From the NCBI RefSeq assembly GCF_001423125.1, contig NZ_LMNW01000023.1, positions 244,645 to 308,644 on the forward strand: 64,000 nt of DNA. Reading direction: 5' to 3'. Source of the stretch: Duganella sp. Leaf126 (lineage in GTDB: Bacteria > Pseudomonadota > Gammaproteobacteria > Burkholderiales > Burkholderiaceae_D). The notes below the pieces were generated by a model. It was not told where the DNA came from. It did not search any database and was given only the letters and a program-made list of their open reading frames with translations. Numbering within the stretch: the stretch's first letter is position 1; every line of letters starts with the position of its first letter. This document shows positions 1 through 8,847 of this stretch, in pieces. The position numbers and the translations under genes were made by a program.

Positions 1-2
1 TC

Positions 3-1025
3 ACGCTCGGCGACAACTCGGTGATCCAGGTCGATCTGTCCACCGCCAACACCGACAACAACGGTGAACTGACGCCCAAGGAAATCGCCGCCGCCATCAA
101 TGGCTCGTCCAACAATGCCGGCAAGCTGACCGCGTCCACCATCACGGTCAACGGCGCCACCCGCCTGGTGCTGACCTCCACCGCCACCGGCAAGGAAGCC
201 GGGGTGGACAGCATCGCCCTCTCGGGCGCCACCGACGCCGACCTCAGCGCCGACCTGTCGAACCAGACCGTGCTGACGGCAGCCAACAATGCCGTGGTCT
301 GGTCCGGTCCGAAAACCACGGGTACGCGGATCGAGCAGGCCAGCAATACCTTCAACGTCATCGACGATGTCAGCTTCACCGTCAACCAGGCGCAGGGCGC
401 CAGCGACGCACCGGTCACGCTCAAGGTGGGTGCCGACAGCGCCACCACCACGGCCAACGTGCAGTCCTTCGTTACCGCGTACAACACCCTGTTTAACGCC
501 GTCAAGGCGCTGACCATCGCCGGCAATGCGGCCAACGGCGTCACGCCCGGCGTGCTGAGCAGCGACACCGCCGTCAAGGCCCTGCGCGACCAGCTGAGCA
601 CGGCACTGCGCGCGGCCACCGGCGGCCAGTCGCTGGTCGGCTACGGCATCACCGGCAACCGCGACGGCACGCTGTCGCTCGATACGAGCCGCCTGACCAA
701 GGCGGTCGCCGCCAACCCGGGCGGGCTGGACAAGCTGTTCGGCAGCGCCTCGACGCTGGGCCTGAACGACAGCGGCGTGCTGGGCACGATGAACAAGGTG
801 ATCGACAACTGGACCGACCTGTCGAAAGGCGTGATCGCCGCCCGCAAGACCGCCAGCACCAAGCTGCAGGGTCAGCTGGCCGACCGCCAGGCAGCGCTGC
901 AGAGCCAGTTCGACAGCGCCTACCGCCGCTACCTGACGCAATTCACGAGCCTGCAGCAGCTGCAGTCGTCGATGACCAACACCTCCAACCTGTTTACGGA
1001 GTTGTTCTCGAGTAGCAAGAACTAA
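3..1025 (+). CDS. fliD: Flagellar hook-associated protein 2 (filament cap) FliD, C-terminal part
   Basis: The frame is open from base 3, so the gene begins before the window and only about 340 C-terminal residues are seen. FliD caps the filament tip and helps flagellin fold as it exits. The visible part has the flagellin-IN-like stretch (ADVTSTATGKEAG-type, around residues 40-75 of the fragment) and a C-terminal helical region ending in a Gln-rich coiled coil (LTQFTSLQQLQSSM) typical of the FliD_C domain. The downstream order fliS-fliT is the classic fliDST arrangement. Function is clear; the true start lies outside the window. Confidence 0.93.
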   Translation, partial: TLGDNSVIQVDLSTANTDNNGELTPKEIAAAINGSSNNAGKLTASTITVNGATRLVLTSTATGKEAGVDSIALSGATDADLSADLSNQTVLTAANNAVVWSGPKTTGTRIEQASNTFNVIDDVSFTVNQAQGASDAPVTLKVGADSATTTANVQSFVTAYNTLFNAVKALTIAGNAANGVTPGVLSSDTAVKALRDQLSTALRAATGGQSLVGYGITGNRDGTLSLDTSRLTKAVAANPGGLDKLFGSASTLGLNDSGVLGTMNKVIDNWTDLSKGVIAARKTASTKLQGQLADRQAALQSQFDSAYRRYLTQFTSLQQLQSSMTNTSNLFTELFSSSKN

Positions 1026-1115
1026 ACGGTAGCAGAATTAACCGGCATCGCAGGCACCATCAGCGCAACCATCCCGGGCGGCCAACACCGCCTTCCATCC
1101 AGTACGGTGAACACC

Positions 1116-1511
1116 ATGTTGAACCACGAAGCTTACAGCAGTTACCACGCCACCAACCTCGACGCGCAGGTCGCCCGCGCCTCGCCGGTCGAACTGGTGC
1201 TGGTATTGACCGACGGCCTGCTCGAAGAGCTGGCGCGCGCACGCGGCCACATCGTCGGCAAGCGCTACGAGCTCAAGGCAATCAGCCTGAACAAGTGCAC
1301 CGACATCATCAACGGCCTGTCGAGCTCGCTCGACTACGACCACGGCGGCGAGGTCGTCAAGAACCTCGGCCGCCTGTACGAATACTGCGCCAGCCGCCTG
1401 TATACGGCAGGCATCAACCTCGATCCGCTGGTGATCGATGAAGTCGTCGCCCTGCTGACTACCATCAAGAAAGGCTGGCTCGGCGTCCAGGCCAAGGCCC
1501 ATGGTGGATAG
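1116..1511 (+). CDS. fliS: Flagellar export chaperone FliS
   Basis: Small all-helical cytoplasmic chaperone (131 aa) that binds the C-terminus of flagellin and prevents premature polymerisation before type III export. The N-terminus carries the family signature around NHEAYSSYHATNLDAQVARA, followed by the PVELVLVLTDGLLEEL helix. The ATG at 1116 is preferred over the in-frame GTG at 1107 because a GGTGA stretch sits 5 bases before it. It lies between fliD and fliT, and its 3' end overlaps fliT by 11 bases, implying translational coupling. Confidence 0.93.
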   Translation: MLNHEAYSSYHATNLDAQVARASPVELVLVLTDGLLEELARARGHIVGKRYELKAISLNKCTDIINGLSSSLDYDHGGEVVKNLGRLYEYCASRLYTAGINLDPLVIDEVVALLTTIKKGWLGVQAKAHGG

Positions 1512-1821
1512 ACAACGCACGCTGCTGTCGCTGACACAGAAAATGCATGCCGCCGTCAGCGCGGAAGACTGGCCGATGCTGGCCTCGCTCGACACGCTGC
1601 TGGCATCGACCCTGCCGCAGATGGCCGCCCAAGGGCCGTGGGACGCCGCCGAAAAGGCCGCGCTCTCCGCCCTGTACCAGATACACCAGGAAGCCGCCCG
1701 CCGCTGCGGCCTTGCAACAGCCGAACTCGGCCGCAAGCTCAGCGCACTGCAGGCACATAAAGAAGGCTTGCTCGCTTACGCACTCGACAGCGAGCTGGCA
1801 GAAAGTGGATATACCGTATGA
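1501..1821 (+). CDS. fliT: Flagellar protein FliT
   Basis: A 106-aa helical protein placed immediately after fliS, matching FliT in size and position. FliT is the export chaperone of FliD; in enterobacteria it also binds FlhDC. The sequence is weakly conserved, so the call rests on the fliD-fliS-fliT order, the length and the amphipathic helical pattern (LLSLTQKMHAAV, then an AEKAALSALYQIHQEAAR helix). It overlaps fliS by 11 bases and the next gene fliK by 4 bases (ATGA). Regulatory activity cannot be inferred here. Confidence 0.8.
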   Translation: MVDRQRTLLSLTQKMHAAVSAEDWPMLASLDTLLASTLPQMAAQGPWDAAEKAALSALYQIHQEAARRCGLATAELGRKLSALQAHKEGLLAYALDSELAESGYTV

Positions 1822-3341
1822 ACATGATCATCAACAGCCCGGTCCGCACAGGCGGCAGCGGCGGCGCCGGCGGCATTGCAGCCGGTGCCGGCAGTATTAG
1901 TGCGGCCACCAGCACCGACCTGCCGGTCGGCAGTGCCGGCAGCCGCGCCGGCACGCCCAACGCCGCAGGCACGGCAGCCACGGCAACGACTGCGACCACA
2001 GCGACAGCGGCTGCCGCAGCGAACAGCGCCGCCCCCTCGTTTTCGCGCATGATGGGCGCGGCAGGCCGGGCCGACGCCACCGATGGCGAGCGCGCCGATA
2101 CCGACGACGGCCACCAGGCCGATGCCACCGCTGCCGGCGCCACGCCGGCAGATCCGGCCACCGTGCTGCCGATCCTGACCGGCAGCCAGGCCATGGCCGC
2201 CCTGGCGCCGTTGTTCGCGCCTTCGACCGCCGCCGCTGCTGCGCCGGATGCAGCCAGCGCTGCCGATGGCGCTGACGACACGGCAGGCAGCACCACGTCC
2301 GGCGCTGCCGCGGTGGACACCGTTGCCGGCCGTAGCGCCGGCGCCGCCCTGTCCGCCTCGGCAACCACCTTCAATCTGCAGGCGGCCACGATTGCCGTCA
2401 CGGCGCCAGCGGCCGGTACTGCTGCGCTGCAGGGCGCCGGCCAGCTGGCGCAGCGGGCCGCAGCGACGGCGAGCGGCCTGGCCACCGCCGTTGCTGCCGG
2501 CTCCGCCCCAGCTGCACCGGCCATGGCATTCAATCCGGCGCTGGCCGCCAACGCCGCCGCCCTGCCGCAACAACAGGCGCTCGCCGCCAGCGCTGCTGCC
2601 ACAGCTGCCACCGCTGCCGGCGATGCGGGCGCCACCCCGCTGCCGGCGGCAGCGGACGCCACAGCGCGCGCCATCGCTGCCGGCGCCGACCGTGCCGCTG
2701 CAGCAGCGCCCGTCGTGACCGCAGCCACCGCCAACGGCGCCAGCGGTTCCGCGCCCGGCCGGGAAGACGGCCAGGGCAGCGGCAAGTTCGCTGCCACGCT
2801 GGCCGCTGCCGGTGCGCAGCCGACTGCGGCCACCGCGCTGGCCGCGCCAGGCAACGCCGGCACCGCCGGCGCCGGCACGCTCAGCCTGACCGGTGCGCCG
2901 GAACAGTGGCAGCAGCCGCTGCGCGAAGCGCTCGGCGATCGCCTGCAACTGAATTTGCAGCGCAATAACAACCAGGCCCTAATCCGCCTCGATCCGCCGA
3001 ACATGGGCAGCATCGAGATTTCGATCCGCCAGAGCGCCGGGGCACTGCAAGTCAACCTGGCGGCCAGCAACAGCGAAGTGCTGCGCCAGCTCAACGCCAT
3101 CGGCGACACCGTGCGCCAGGACCTGTCGGGCCGCCAGTTCAGCGACGTCGCGGTCACGGTCACCGGCGTGCGCCAGTCGGCCCAGCCCCAGGCGCAGTCG
3201 TTTGCCCAGGCGCAGGCCGACGGCGGTCGCCAGCAGCAACAGGAACAGGAGCGCCGCGAGCAGGAAAGCGCGCGCAGCCCGAACCGCGCGCTGTACCAGG
3301 ACCACGCCGGCCCGACTTTCGCCATGAACGACCAGGAGTAA
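1818..3341 (+). CDS. fliK: Flagellar hook-length control protein FliK
   Basis: A 507-aa secreted molecular ruler that measures hook length and switches export specificity from hook to filament subunits. The first ~345 residues are very rich in Ala, Thr and Gly and look disordered, as expected for the ruler part. The C-terminal Flg_hook domain begins around residue 355 (WQQPLREALGDRLQLNL, then IRLDPPNMGSIEISI), followed by a Gln-rich tail. The ATG overlaps the fliT stop codon. The compositional bias opens long antisense frames here, which I regard as shadows. Confidence 0.9.
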   Translation: MNMIINSPVRTGGSGGAGGIAAGAGSISAATSTDLPVGSAGSRAGTPNAAGTAATATTATTATAAAAANSAAPSFSRMMGAAGRADATDGERADTDDGHQADATAAGATPADPATVLPILTGSQAMAALAPLFAPSTAAAAAPDAASAADGADDTAGSTTSGAAAVDTVAGRSAGAALSASATTFNLQAATIAVTAPAAGTAALQGAGQLAQRAAATASGLATAVAAGSAPAAPAMAFNPALAANAAALPQQQALAASAAATAATAAGDAGATPLPAAADATARAIAAGADRAAAAAPVVTAATANGASGSAPGREDGQGSGKFAATLAAAGAQPTAATALAAPGNAGTAGAGTLSLTGAPEQWQQPLREALGDRLQLNLQRNNNQALIRLDPPNMGSIEISIRQSAGALQVNLAASNSEVLRQLNAIGDTVRQDLSGRQFSDVAVTVTGVRQSAQPQAQSFAQAQADGGRQQQQEQERREQESARSPNRALYQDHAGPTFAMNDQE

Positions 3342-3348
3342 TGTGTAG

Positions 3349-3831
3349 ATGAACAAGAAAATAATCGTCGCGATCGCGCTGGTGGTAGTGGTCGGTGCGG
3401 CCGTGGCCGGCGGTGCATTCTGGTACCTGTCCAAGGGCGCCGAGCACGCGCAGGAAGCCGATGACAAGGCGGGCAAGAAGCCGGCCAAGAAGGAAGAGAA
3501 GAAGAAGGAAGGCCCGCCGAAGTACCTGACGGTGGACAAGGTCATCATCATGCTCAAGCGCCAGCCCGGCGACACCAGCACCCACTACATGTCGGCCGAC
3601 CTGGTGATCACCACCGATGAAAAGTCGGCCGGCCAGGCCAAGGAGCATTTGCCGATGTTGCGCAGCGTTGCCGTGCGCACCCTGTCGAACCTGCCGATGG
3701 CCACTGCCCAGACCATGACCATCGACCAGTTCGCCGCCGAGCTGAACAAGGCCTTCGACGCAGCATACGAACACGATGGCATCGAGAAGCCGTTTTCCGA
3801 AGTCATGATCGGCAAACTCATCATTGAGTAA
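3349..3831 (+). CDS. fliL: Flagellar basal body-associated protein FliL
   Basis: A 160-aa inner-membrane protein associated with the stator ring. It has a short cytoplasmic N-terminus (MNKK), one membrane helix (residues ~5-27, IIVAIALVVVVGAAVAGGAF), a Lys/Glu-rich linker (~40-58) and a periplasmic FliL domain from YLTVDKVIIMLK to the C-terminus. Overall length matches the family. It starts 8 bases after fliK; AGGAG inside the fliK 3' end can serve as ribosome binding site. Neighbouring motA/motB fit a role in stator function. Confidence 0.9.
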   Translation: MNKKIIVAIALVVVVGAAVAGGAFWYLSKGAEHAQEADDKAGKKPAKKEEKKKEGPPKYLTVDKVIIMLKRQPGDTSTHYMSADLVITTDEKSAGQAKEHLPMLRSVAVRTLSNLPMATAQTMTIDQFAAELNKAFDAAYEHDGIEKPFSEVMIGKLIIE

Positions 3832-3864
3832 GCCGCGGCAAGCATGGTCAACAGTGGAGCGGGC

Positions 3865-4602
3865 ATGGCCTATGTAGAGCAGTTCGGCAATGCGTATGCG
3901 GAGGGTTACGGCGATGGCGATGGCGCGGTCGCCGTGCACAGTCCGGCCGACGAGCAGAAATACCTGGTGGCGTATGCGCCGCTGGTCAAGCGCATCGTGC
4001 GCCAGCTCAACTCGCAGGTGGCGGGCGCGATCGACCGCGACGACATGGAGCAGATCGGGCTGATGGGCCTGCTCGAAGCGCTGCGCCGCTACGGCACGCC
4101 GGACGAGACTTTCGGCAGCTACGCCAGCCTGCGCATCCGCGGCGCCATCCTCGACGAACTGCGGCGCCAGGACTGGCGCCCGCGCGCGGTGCGCCAGCAA
4201 AGCCACAAGCTGCGCGATGGCGTGCGCGCGCTGACGCGCAAGCTGGGCCGCGAACCGAGCGACCAGGAAATCATGACCGGGCTCGGCTTGACGACCGACC
4301 AGCTGCAGGCCTACCAGCTCGACGAAAACGCCGAGCTGATCGCCAGTTTCGACGAAGTGCTGCAGGAGTCGGTCGGCCAGGACAGCACGCCGGGCCCGGA
4401 AGAGCAGCTGATGGTGCGGCGCAGCCTGGAACAGGCGCTGCGCAGTCTCGACGAGCGCGAGCAGCGGGTCGTGCAGATGTATTACGAATTCGAACTGAGC
4501 TACAAGGAAATCGCCGCCGTGCTGGACCTCACCGACGCCCGCGTTTGCCAGCTCAACAAGGCGGCCCTGAACAAAATGAAGGCCGTGCTGCAAGCCGCGT
4601 GA
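3865..4602 (+). CDS. fliA: RNA polymerase sigma factor for flagellar genes, FliA (sigma-28)
   Basis: A group 3 sigma factor that transcribes late flagellar and chemotaxis genes. Region 2 is seen in YAPLVKRIVRQL and in the DRDDMEQIGLMGLLEALRRYG stretch; region 3 follows in DWRPRAVRQQSHKLRDGVRAL; region 4 carries the helix-turn-helix (ELSYKEIAAVLDLTDARVCQL). Predicted length is 245 aa. The start at 3865 has GGAG five bases upstream; an in-frame ATG at 3844 would add seven residues but has a poorer binding site. The antagonist flgM lies 2 kb downstream. It is unusual but sensible to find fliA beside fliL and motAB. Confidence 0.92.
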   Translation: MAYVEQFGNAYAEGYGDGDGAVAVHSPADEQKYLVAYAPLVKRIVRQLNSQVAGAIDRDDMEQIGLMGLLEALRRYGTPDETFGSYASLRIRGAILDELRRQDWRPRAVRQQSHKLRDGVRALTRKLGREPSDQEIMTGLGLTTDQLQAYQLDENAELIASFDEVLQESVGQDSTPGPEEQLMVRRSLEQALRSLDEREQRVVQMYYEFELSYKEIAAVLDLTDARVCQLNKAALNKMKAVLQAA

Positions 4603-4654
4603 CGGCTGTGTCACGGCGACGTATCAAGAAAATGACGCGGAAAGGCGACTCATC

Positions 4655-5572
4655 ATGCAGCAACTAGTAGGCATACTCATCGTTTTAGCCAGCGTCTTCG
4701 GCGGCTTTGCCCTGATGGGCGGCACCTTCCACCAGATCTGGCACCCGCTGGAGCTGGTGGTGATCGGCGGCGCCGGCCTCGGCGCGCTGGTGCTCGGCAA
4801 CCCGACCCACGTTCTCAAGGAACTGGGCACGCAGATCAAGAAGATCATGACGCGCAAGAAGTACGACTCGGAATTCCAGCGCCAGTTGCTGCTGCTGATG
4901 TACGAGCTGCTGCAGCTGGCCGCCGGCGGCCTGAAAGCGCTCGACGCCCACGTCGAAGCGCCCAAAGACAGCCCGCTGTTCCAGCGCTACCCGCGCGTGC
5001 TCGACGAGCCGAAACTGCTGGCCTTTATCGTCGATAACTTCCGCCTGATGGCCATGGGCAAGATCAACGCGCACGAACTCGAAGGCGTGCTGGACCAGGA
5101 ACTGGAGGCGCTGCACACCGAGCTCGAACAGCCGGCCAAATCGCTGGGCAAGATCGGCGAGGCGATGCCCGGTTTCGGCATTCTGGCCGCCGTGCTCGGC
5201 ATCGTGATCACCATGAGCACGGTCAGCCAGGGCGCGACCTCGGGCGAGATCGCCGAGCACGTGGGCGCCGCCATGGTCGGCACCTTCATCGGCATCTTCC
5301 TGTGCTACGGCCTGATCGACCCGCTGTGCAACATGATGAAGCAGCTGGTCAACCAGGAAGCGTCGAACAAGGAAACCGTCAAGGTGGTGCTGGTCACCCA
5401 CGTGGCCGGCAAGCCGCCGCTGCTGGCGATCGACTCGGGCCGCCGCCTGGTGCCGCTGAATATCAAGCCGAGCTTTGCCCAGCTCGAGCGCTGGATCAAC
5501 GATCTGGAAGGCCGCGACAGCGAGCCGGCCGATGACAGCCGCCGGGGAGGTCGTGGTGCTAAAGCCGCATGA
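4655..5572 (+). CDS. motA: Flagellar motor stator protein MotA
   Basis: A 305-aa inner-membrane proton-channel subunit. Membrane helices are visible at residues ~5-20 (VGILIVLASVFGGFAL), ~32-50 and, after a large cytoplasmic loop, two more in the region containing GFGILAAVLGIVITM and GTFIGIFLCYGLIDPL, which is the conserved proton-path segment. AAGKSRRAA-type charged residues lie in the cytoplasmic loop, as in the family. Length matches MotA (~290-300 aa). AGGCGACTC-like sequence precedes the ATG. Its 3' end overlaps motB, so the two stator parts are probably co-translated. Confidence 0.92.
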   Translation: MQQLVGILIVLASVFGGFALMGGTFHQIWHPLELVVIGGAGLGALVLGNPTHVLKELGTQIKKIMTRKKYDSEFQRQLLLLMYELLQLAAGGLKALDAHVEAPKDSPLFQRYPRVLDEPKLLAFIVDNFRLMAMGKINAHELEGVLDQELEALHTELEQPAKSLGKIGEAMPGFGILAAVLGIVITMSTVSQGATSGEIAEHVGAAMVGTFIGIFLCYGLIDPLCNMMKQLVNQEASNKETVKVVLVTHVAGKPPLLAIDSGRRLVPLNIKPSFAQLERWINDLEGRDSEPADDSRRGGRGAKAA

Positions 5573-6527
5573 CAAGGGCCATGACCAGACCATCGTCAAG
5601 CGCGGTGGCGGCAAGCACAAGCACGACGATCACGGCGGCGCCTGGAAAGTCGCGTTCGCGGACTTCTGCCTGGCGCTGATGTGCCTGTTCCTGGTGCTGT
5701 GGCTGATCGCGGCCCGCAACACCGAGGCGCTGGAACAGGTGATGACCGAGTCCGACGGCGCCAAGACCGACCAGGGCAAGGGCGTGATGCCCGAGCAGGT
5801 CGGCGGCCCGCGCGGCAGCCTGATCGACCGCTTCCCGATGCCGCACACGGGCAGCACCGACACGCCCGGTGAAAAGCTGGCCCAGGGCGAACCGTCGGCA
5901 GCCGCCACCGACGCCAAGGTCAAGTACGACAGCCCGGACGACCTGCAGGCGCTGTCGAAAGCGCTGACCAAGATGAGCGCCGACTTCGGCCTGACCTCGA
6001 ACCTGGAAGCGCTGGTGACGCCGTACGGCTTGCGCGTGATGCTGCACGATACCGACCGCCAGGGCATGTTCGTGCGCGGCAGCGCCGTGCCGACCGACAA
6101 GTTCCGCGCGCTGCTGCGCAAGATGGGTCCGCTGTTTGCGAAGATGGAAAACCAGATGCTGATCGTCGGCCACACCGATTCGCTGCAGTACGCGGACACC
6201 AGCTATGCAGCGTTCTCGAACTGGACGCTGTCGGCCAACCGCGCCATGTCGGCCCGCGCCCAGCTGCTGGCCGGCAGCATGAACCCGCAATCGGTGCTGC
6301 AGGTGGTGGGCATGGCCGACCGCGCGCCGCTCGACGTCAAGCGCGCCGACGCCGGCGTCAACCGCCGCATCGAACTGCTGATCCTGACCACCACCCAGGC
6401 CAAGACCATCGCTGCCATGTTCGGCATGCCGGACCACACGGTGCCGCTGACCGAGCAGATCCATACCGCCCTGCCCGATCCCGGCCTGCTGCAAAAACTG
6501 CGCGACACGCTCGGACGCAACAACTGA
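5556..6527 (+). CDS. motB: Flagellar motor stator protein MotB
   Basis: A 323-aa stator subunit with one membrane helix that anchors the motor to peptidoglycan. The proton-binding Asp lies in the FADFCLALMCLFLVLWLIAA helix (residues ~33-55). The C-terminal OmpA-like peptidoglycan-binding domain includes VGHTDSLQY and SANRAMSARAQLL (~residues 205-240) and ends with NRRIELLI. The GTG at 5556 is chosen because GGGGAGG (5544-5550) sits five bases upstream; GTG at 5553 is possible. The longer frame from 5475 would lie inside motA. It overlaps motA by 17 bases. Confidence 0.92.
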   Translation: MLKPHDKGHDQTIVKRGGGKHKHDDHGGAWKVAFADFCLALMCLFLVLWLIAARNTEALEQVMTESDGAKTDQGKGVMPEQVGGPRGSLIDRFPMPHTGSTDTPGEKLAQGEPSAAATDAKVKYDSPDDLQALSKALTKMSADFGLTSNLEALVTPYGLRVMLHDTDRQGMFVRGSAVPTDKFRALLRKMGPLFAKMENQMLIVGHTDSLQYADTSYAAFSNWTLSANRAMSARAQLLAGSMNPQSVLQVVGMADRAPLDVKRADAGVNRRIELLILTTTQAKTIAAMFGMPDHTVPLTEQIHTALPDPGLLQKLRDTLGRNN

Positions 6528-6572
6528 CGCTAGAATAAAGCCATGCAAACCAAGCCAACCAGAGGCACCCGT

Positions 6573-6857
6573 ATGAGAATCACAACCTCGTCCCCGGACG
6601 GCATGGCCGTCCAGCGTACTGCCGAGACGGCGCCGGTGGATGGCGCCGAAGCGCCGGCAGCGCCTTCGGCCAGCGCCACGGCAGCGCCGCTGCAGTCGGC
6701 CGTGATGCAGCCGGCGCTGCAGGCAATGCGCGACATGCCCGAGATCGACCAGGAAAAAGTGGACATGCTGCGCGATGCGCTGGCGAAAGGCGAACTGCCG
6801 TTCGATCCGGCCAAGCTGGCCGGGCTGATCCAGCGTTTCCACGGGGTAGAAAAGTGA
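6573..6857 (+). CDS. flgM: Anti-sigma-28 factor FlgM
   Basis: A 94-aa inhibitor of FliA, itself exported through the completed hook, so that late genes turn on only after hook assembly. The N-terminal ~45 residues are low-complexity (Ala/Pro rich) and the sigma-binding helices are in the C-terminal half (EIDQEKVDMLRDALAKGEL, then FDPAKLAGLIQRF). The ATG at 6573 is preferred over 6543 because AGAGG (6561-6565) precedes it by seven bases and the resulting length matches the family. The stop overlaps the flgN start by 4 bases (GTGA). Confidence 0.9.
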   Translation: MRITTSSPDGMAVQRTAETAPVDGAEAPAAPSASATAAPLQSAVMQPALQAMRDMPEIDQEKVDMLRDALAKGELPFDPAKLAGLIQRFHGVEK

Positions 6858-7288
6858 CACAGCAGCCCGCTTCGCGCCAGGACGCCATGCGCGCGCTGCT
6901 GGCCGGTGTCGCCGACGACAGGCAGGCGTACGCGGCGCTGACGGCCTTGCTGGAAGAACAGTTCGACGCCGCGCTGCGCCACCAGGGGCCGCGCCTGGCC
7001 GCGATCGCGGAGCACATCACGGCGCTGGTCGCGCAGGCCGACGCCCGCCGCCTGCAGCGCGTTGCACTAGCGCAACAGCTAAATGGCCCGCAAGCGACCA
7101 TGTCGCAGGCATTTGCCTTGCTCAAACCATCGGCACGCGAGAAAATGGAGGCGGACTGGCGCGCGCTCGAAGCGCAGGTGATCGAATGCAAACGTTTATC
7201 GAAACGTAATGCCGATCTGCTGGTCGAACAGCATGGCATCATGCAGCGCGTGCTGCATGGCGAAGACCACATTTATGAGCCTATCTAA
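6854..7288 (+). CDS. flgN: Flagellar export chaperone FlgN
   Basis: A 144-aa helical chaperone for the hook-filament junction proteins FlgK and FlgL, both encoded further right. It starts with GTG overlapping the flgM stop. The sequence is a continuous helical coiled coil (YAALTALLEEQFDAALRHQ, later ALEAQVIECKRLSKRNADLLVEQ) with the loose FlgN pattern, including the LSKRNADLL segment near the C-terminus. Position after flgM is the standard order. Its 3' end overlaps the next gene by 14 bases. Confidence 0.88.
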   Translation: MTQQPASRQDAMRALLAGVADDRQAYAALTALLEEQFDAALRHQGPRLAAIAEHITALVAQADARRLQRVALAQQLNGPQATMSQAFALLKPSAREKMEADWRALEAQVIECKRLSKRNADLLVEQHGIMQRVLHGEDHIYEPI

Positions 7289-8051
7289 TTCCACAACTTT
7301 TACGCCGGCGACTGCAGCAACCTCGGCAACCGCGGCCACCAGCGCCAATATCGGCGCCACCCGGCCCACGGCCGGCTTCGGCAGCGCGGTCTCGACCGGC
7401 GCATTCTCGCGCACGTTTCAGCAGGTACAAAACGAGGTGAGCGGCTACATCAGTCGCGGCGACGGCGGCTTTGGCAGTGCTGCCACCGGATCGGCGGCGC
7501 CCGCCTCGGCCCAGGCGCTGCAGCTGGCGGCGCTCAAGGCGCGCCAGGTCGGCGGCGCCATCGACGACGTCGGTCCCGACAGCGAAGCCCGGCAACAGTT
7601 TATCTCCTCCATCATGCCGTCAGCCAGCGTCGCGGCCGGCAAGCTCGGCGTTGCACCGGAGCTGGTGGCCGCCCACGCGGCGCTCGAATCCGGCTGGGGC
7701 CGGCTACCGCTGCGCAACGGTGGCGTGGACACCAACAACCTGTTCGGCATCAAGGCCGGCGGCGGCTGGCAGGGCGACGTCGCCAGCGCCACCACCACCG
7801 AATTCGAACACGGCGCCATGCTCAAGAAGACCGAGCGCTTCCGCAGCTACCCGGACGCCGACAGCGCCTTCCGCGACTATGCCGACCTGCTGTCGAGCAA
7901 TCCGCGCTACCAGGGCGCGCTCAACACCGGCAGCGACGCCCGCGCGTTCGCCAACGGCCTGGCGCGCGGCGGCTACGCCACCGATCCCGGCTACGCCGAC
8001 AAGCTGGCGCGCCTGGCGACCCAGCTGCAGCGCGCCCGCGCTGCAGAATAA
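7275..8051 (+). CDS. Stand-alone flagellar peptidoglycan hydrolase (FlgJ C-terminal-type, GH73)
   Basis: A 258-aa protein whose residues ~105-255 form a glucosaminidase (GH73) domain like the C-terminal half of two-domain FlgJ. The catalytic Glu is in AALESGWGRLPLRNGG, followed by NNLFGIKAGGGWQG, and the FRSYPDADSAFRDYADLL and NPRYQGAL motifs are kept. The first ~100 residues are Thr/Ala/Ser-rich with no clear Sec signal, so export could be by the flagellar apparatus (inference). The start at 7275 is inside flgN. The rod-binding half of FlgJ is a separate gene at 15294, so the usual fusion is split here. Expected role: opening the wall for the rod. Confidence 0.85.
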   Translation: MSLSNSTTFTPATAATSATAATSANIGATRPTAGFGSAVSTGAFSRTFQQVQNEVSGYISRGDGGFGSAATGSAAPASAQALQLAALKARQVGGAIDDVGPDSEARQQFISSIMPSASVAAGKLGVAPELVAAHAALESGWGRLPLRNGGVDTNNLFGIKAGGGWQGDVASATTTEFEHGAMLKKTERFRSYPDADSAFRDYADLLSSNPRYQGALNTGSDARAFANGLARGGYATDPGYADKLARLATQLQRARAAE

Positions 8052-8097
8052 GCGCTGCCGGCGGCGCCGCGATGAAGGTTTCCCTGGTTCGGTGCGT

Positions 8098-8847
8098 TTA
8101 TTGTCTGGCTGGCGCCATGTCGGCCGGCTGTACTTCGCCCGGCCCCGTGACGCGGGTGCGGATGATGTTGCCGCTGGCATTGCGCACGCGCACCTGGCTG
8201 CCCTTGGCGCCGGCGTCCATCGCCTCGCCCGCCATGCTGACCGTGACCTGGTCGCGGGTGGCGACAATGGTGACCAGGTCGCCACGTTTGACCAGCACCG
8301 GCGCCGTCAGCGCGCCCGTGCGCAGCACCTCGCCCACGCGCACGGTGCGGCGGGCGCTCATGCCCACCACGTCCTGCGGGTTGGAGACGCTGTCGGCGAC
8401 GGCCGAGATGTCGTGGCGCTCGAGCAACAGGTCTTCGTCGGCGATGATCTTGCCGGCGCCGATCTCGTTGGCGGCGATCACGATGCGGGCCGACACCTTG
8501 GCGCGCACCACGAACTCGTAGCGCCAGCCGCCGCCGCGCGCGCCATCCCCGGCGCAGATCGCGGTAAACCGCATGCGCGACGGCTGGCGGGTATCGGCCG
8601 CCTCCACCGTGACTTCACGGCTGCAAGCGGCGAGCGGACGGCTGCCGCGGACGACGTCAATGTCAAATTCGGGTTCGGCCAGGCCACGACTGTCGGCCCA
8701 GCGCAACACATATTCGCGGGCCGCATCGGCCACCAGCAGAGGGACTTTGTCTGCCGGGACCGGTGCCGCGTGCGCGAAAGTGTTAAAAAACATGCTTCCC
8801 GTTAGCAACATTCGGCTCAAACCAGTTACAATGGTTTTGTTGAACAT
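8098..8847 (-). CDS. flgA: Flagellar P-ring assembly chaperone FlgA
   Basis: A 249-aa periplasmic chaperone for FlgI. It begins with a signal peptide (MFNKTIVTGLSRMLLTGSMFFNTFAHA, cleavage about residue 27), continues with a divergent middle and ends with a SAF/FlgA domain: KVSARIVIAANEIGAGKIIADEDLLLE, then RRTVRVGEVLRTGAL and the VTIVATRDQVTVSMAGEAMDAG stretch. It is divergent from flgB with about 218 bp between them, the usual layout. The start at 8847 is chosen from the signal peptide; a longer reading frame to 8997 has no such support. Confidence 0.92.
   Translation of the reverse strand: MFNKTIVTGLSRMLLTGSMFFNTFAHAAPVPADKVPLLVADAAREYVLRWADSRGLAEPEFDIDVVRGSRPLAACSREVTVEAADTRQPSRMRFTAICAGDGARGGGWRYEFVVRAKVSARIVIAANEIGAGKIIADEDLLLERHDISAVADSVSNPQDVVGMSARRTVRVGEVLRTGALTAPVLVKRGDLVTIVATRDQVTVSMAGEAMDAGAKGSQVRVRNASGNIIRTRVTGPGEVQPADMAPARQ

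Noticed and set aside
1739..3418. Long minus-strand open frame (559 codons) opposite fliK
   Set aside because: It arises from the Ala/Gly/Pro-rich codon bias of fliK. The translated sequence is compositionally odd, has no domain signature, and the plus-strand gene has a clear FliK C-terminal domain.
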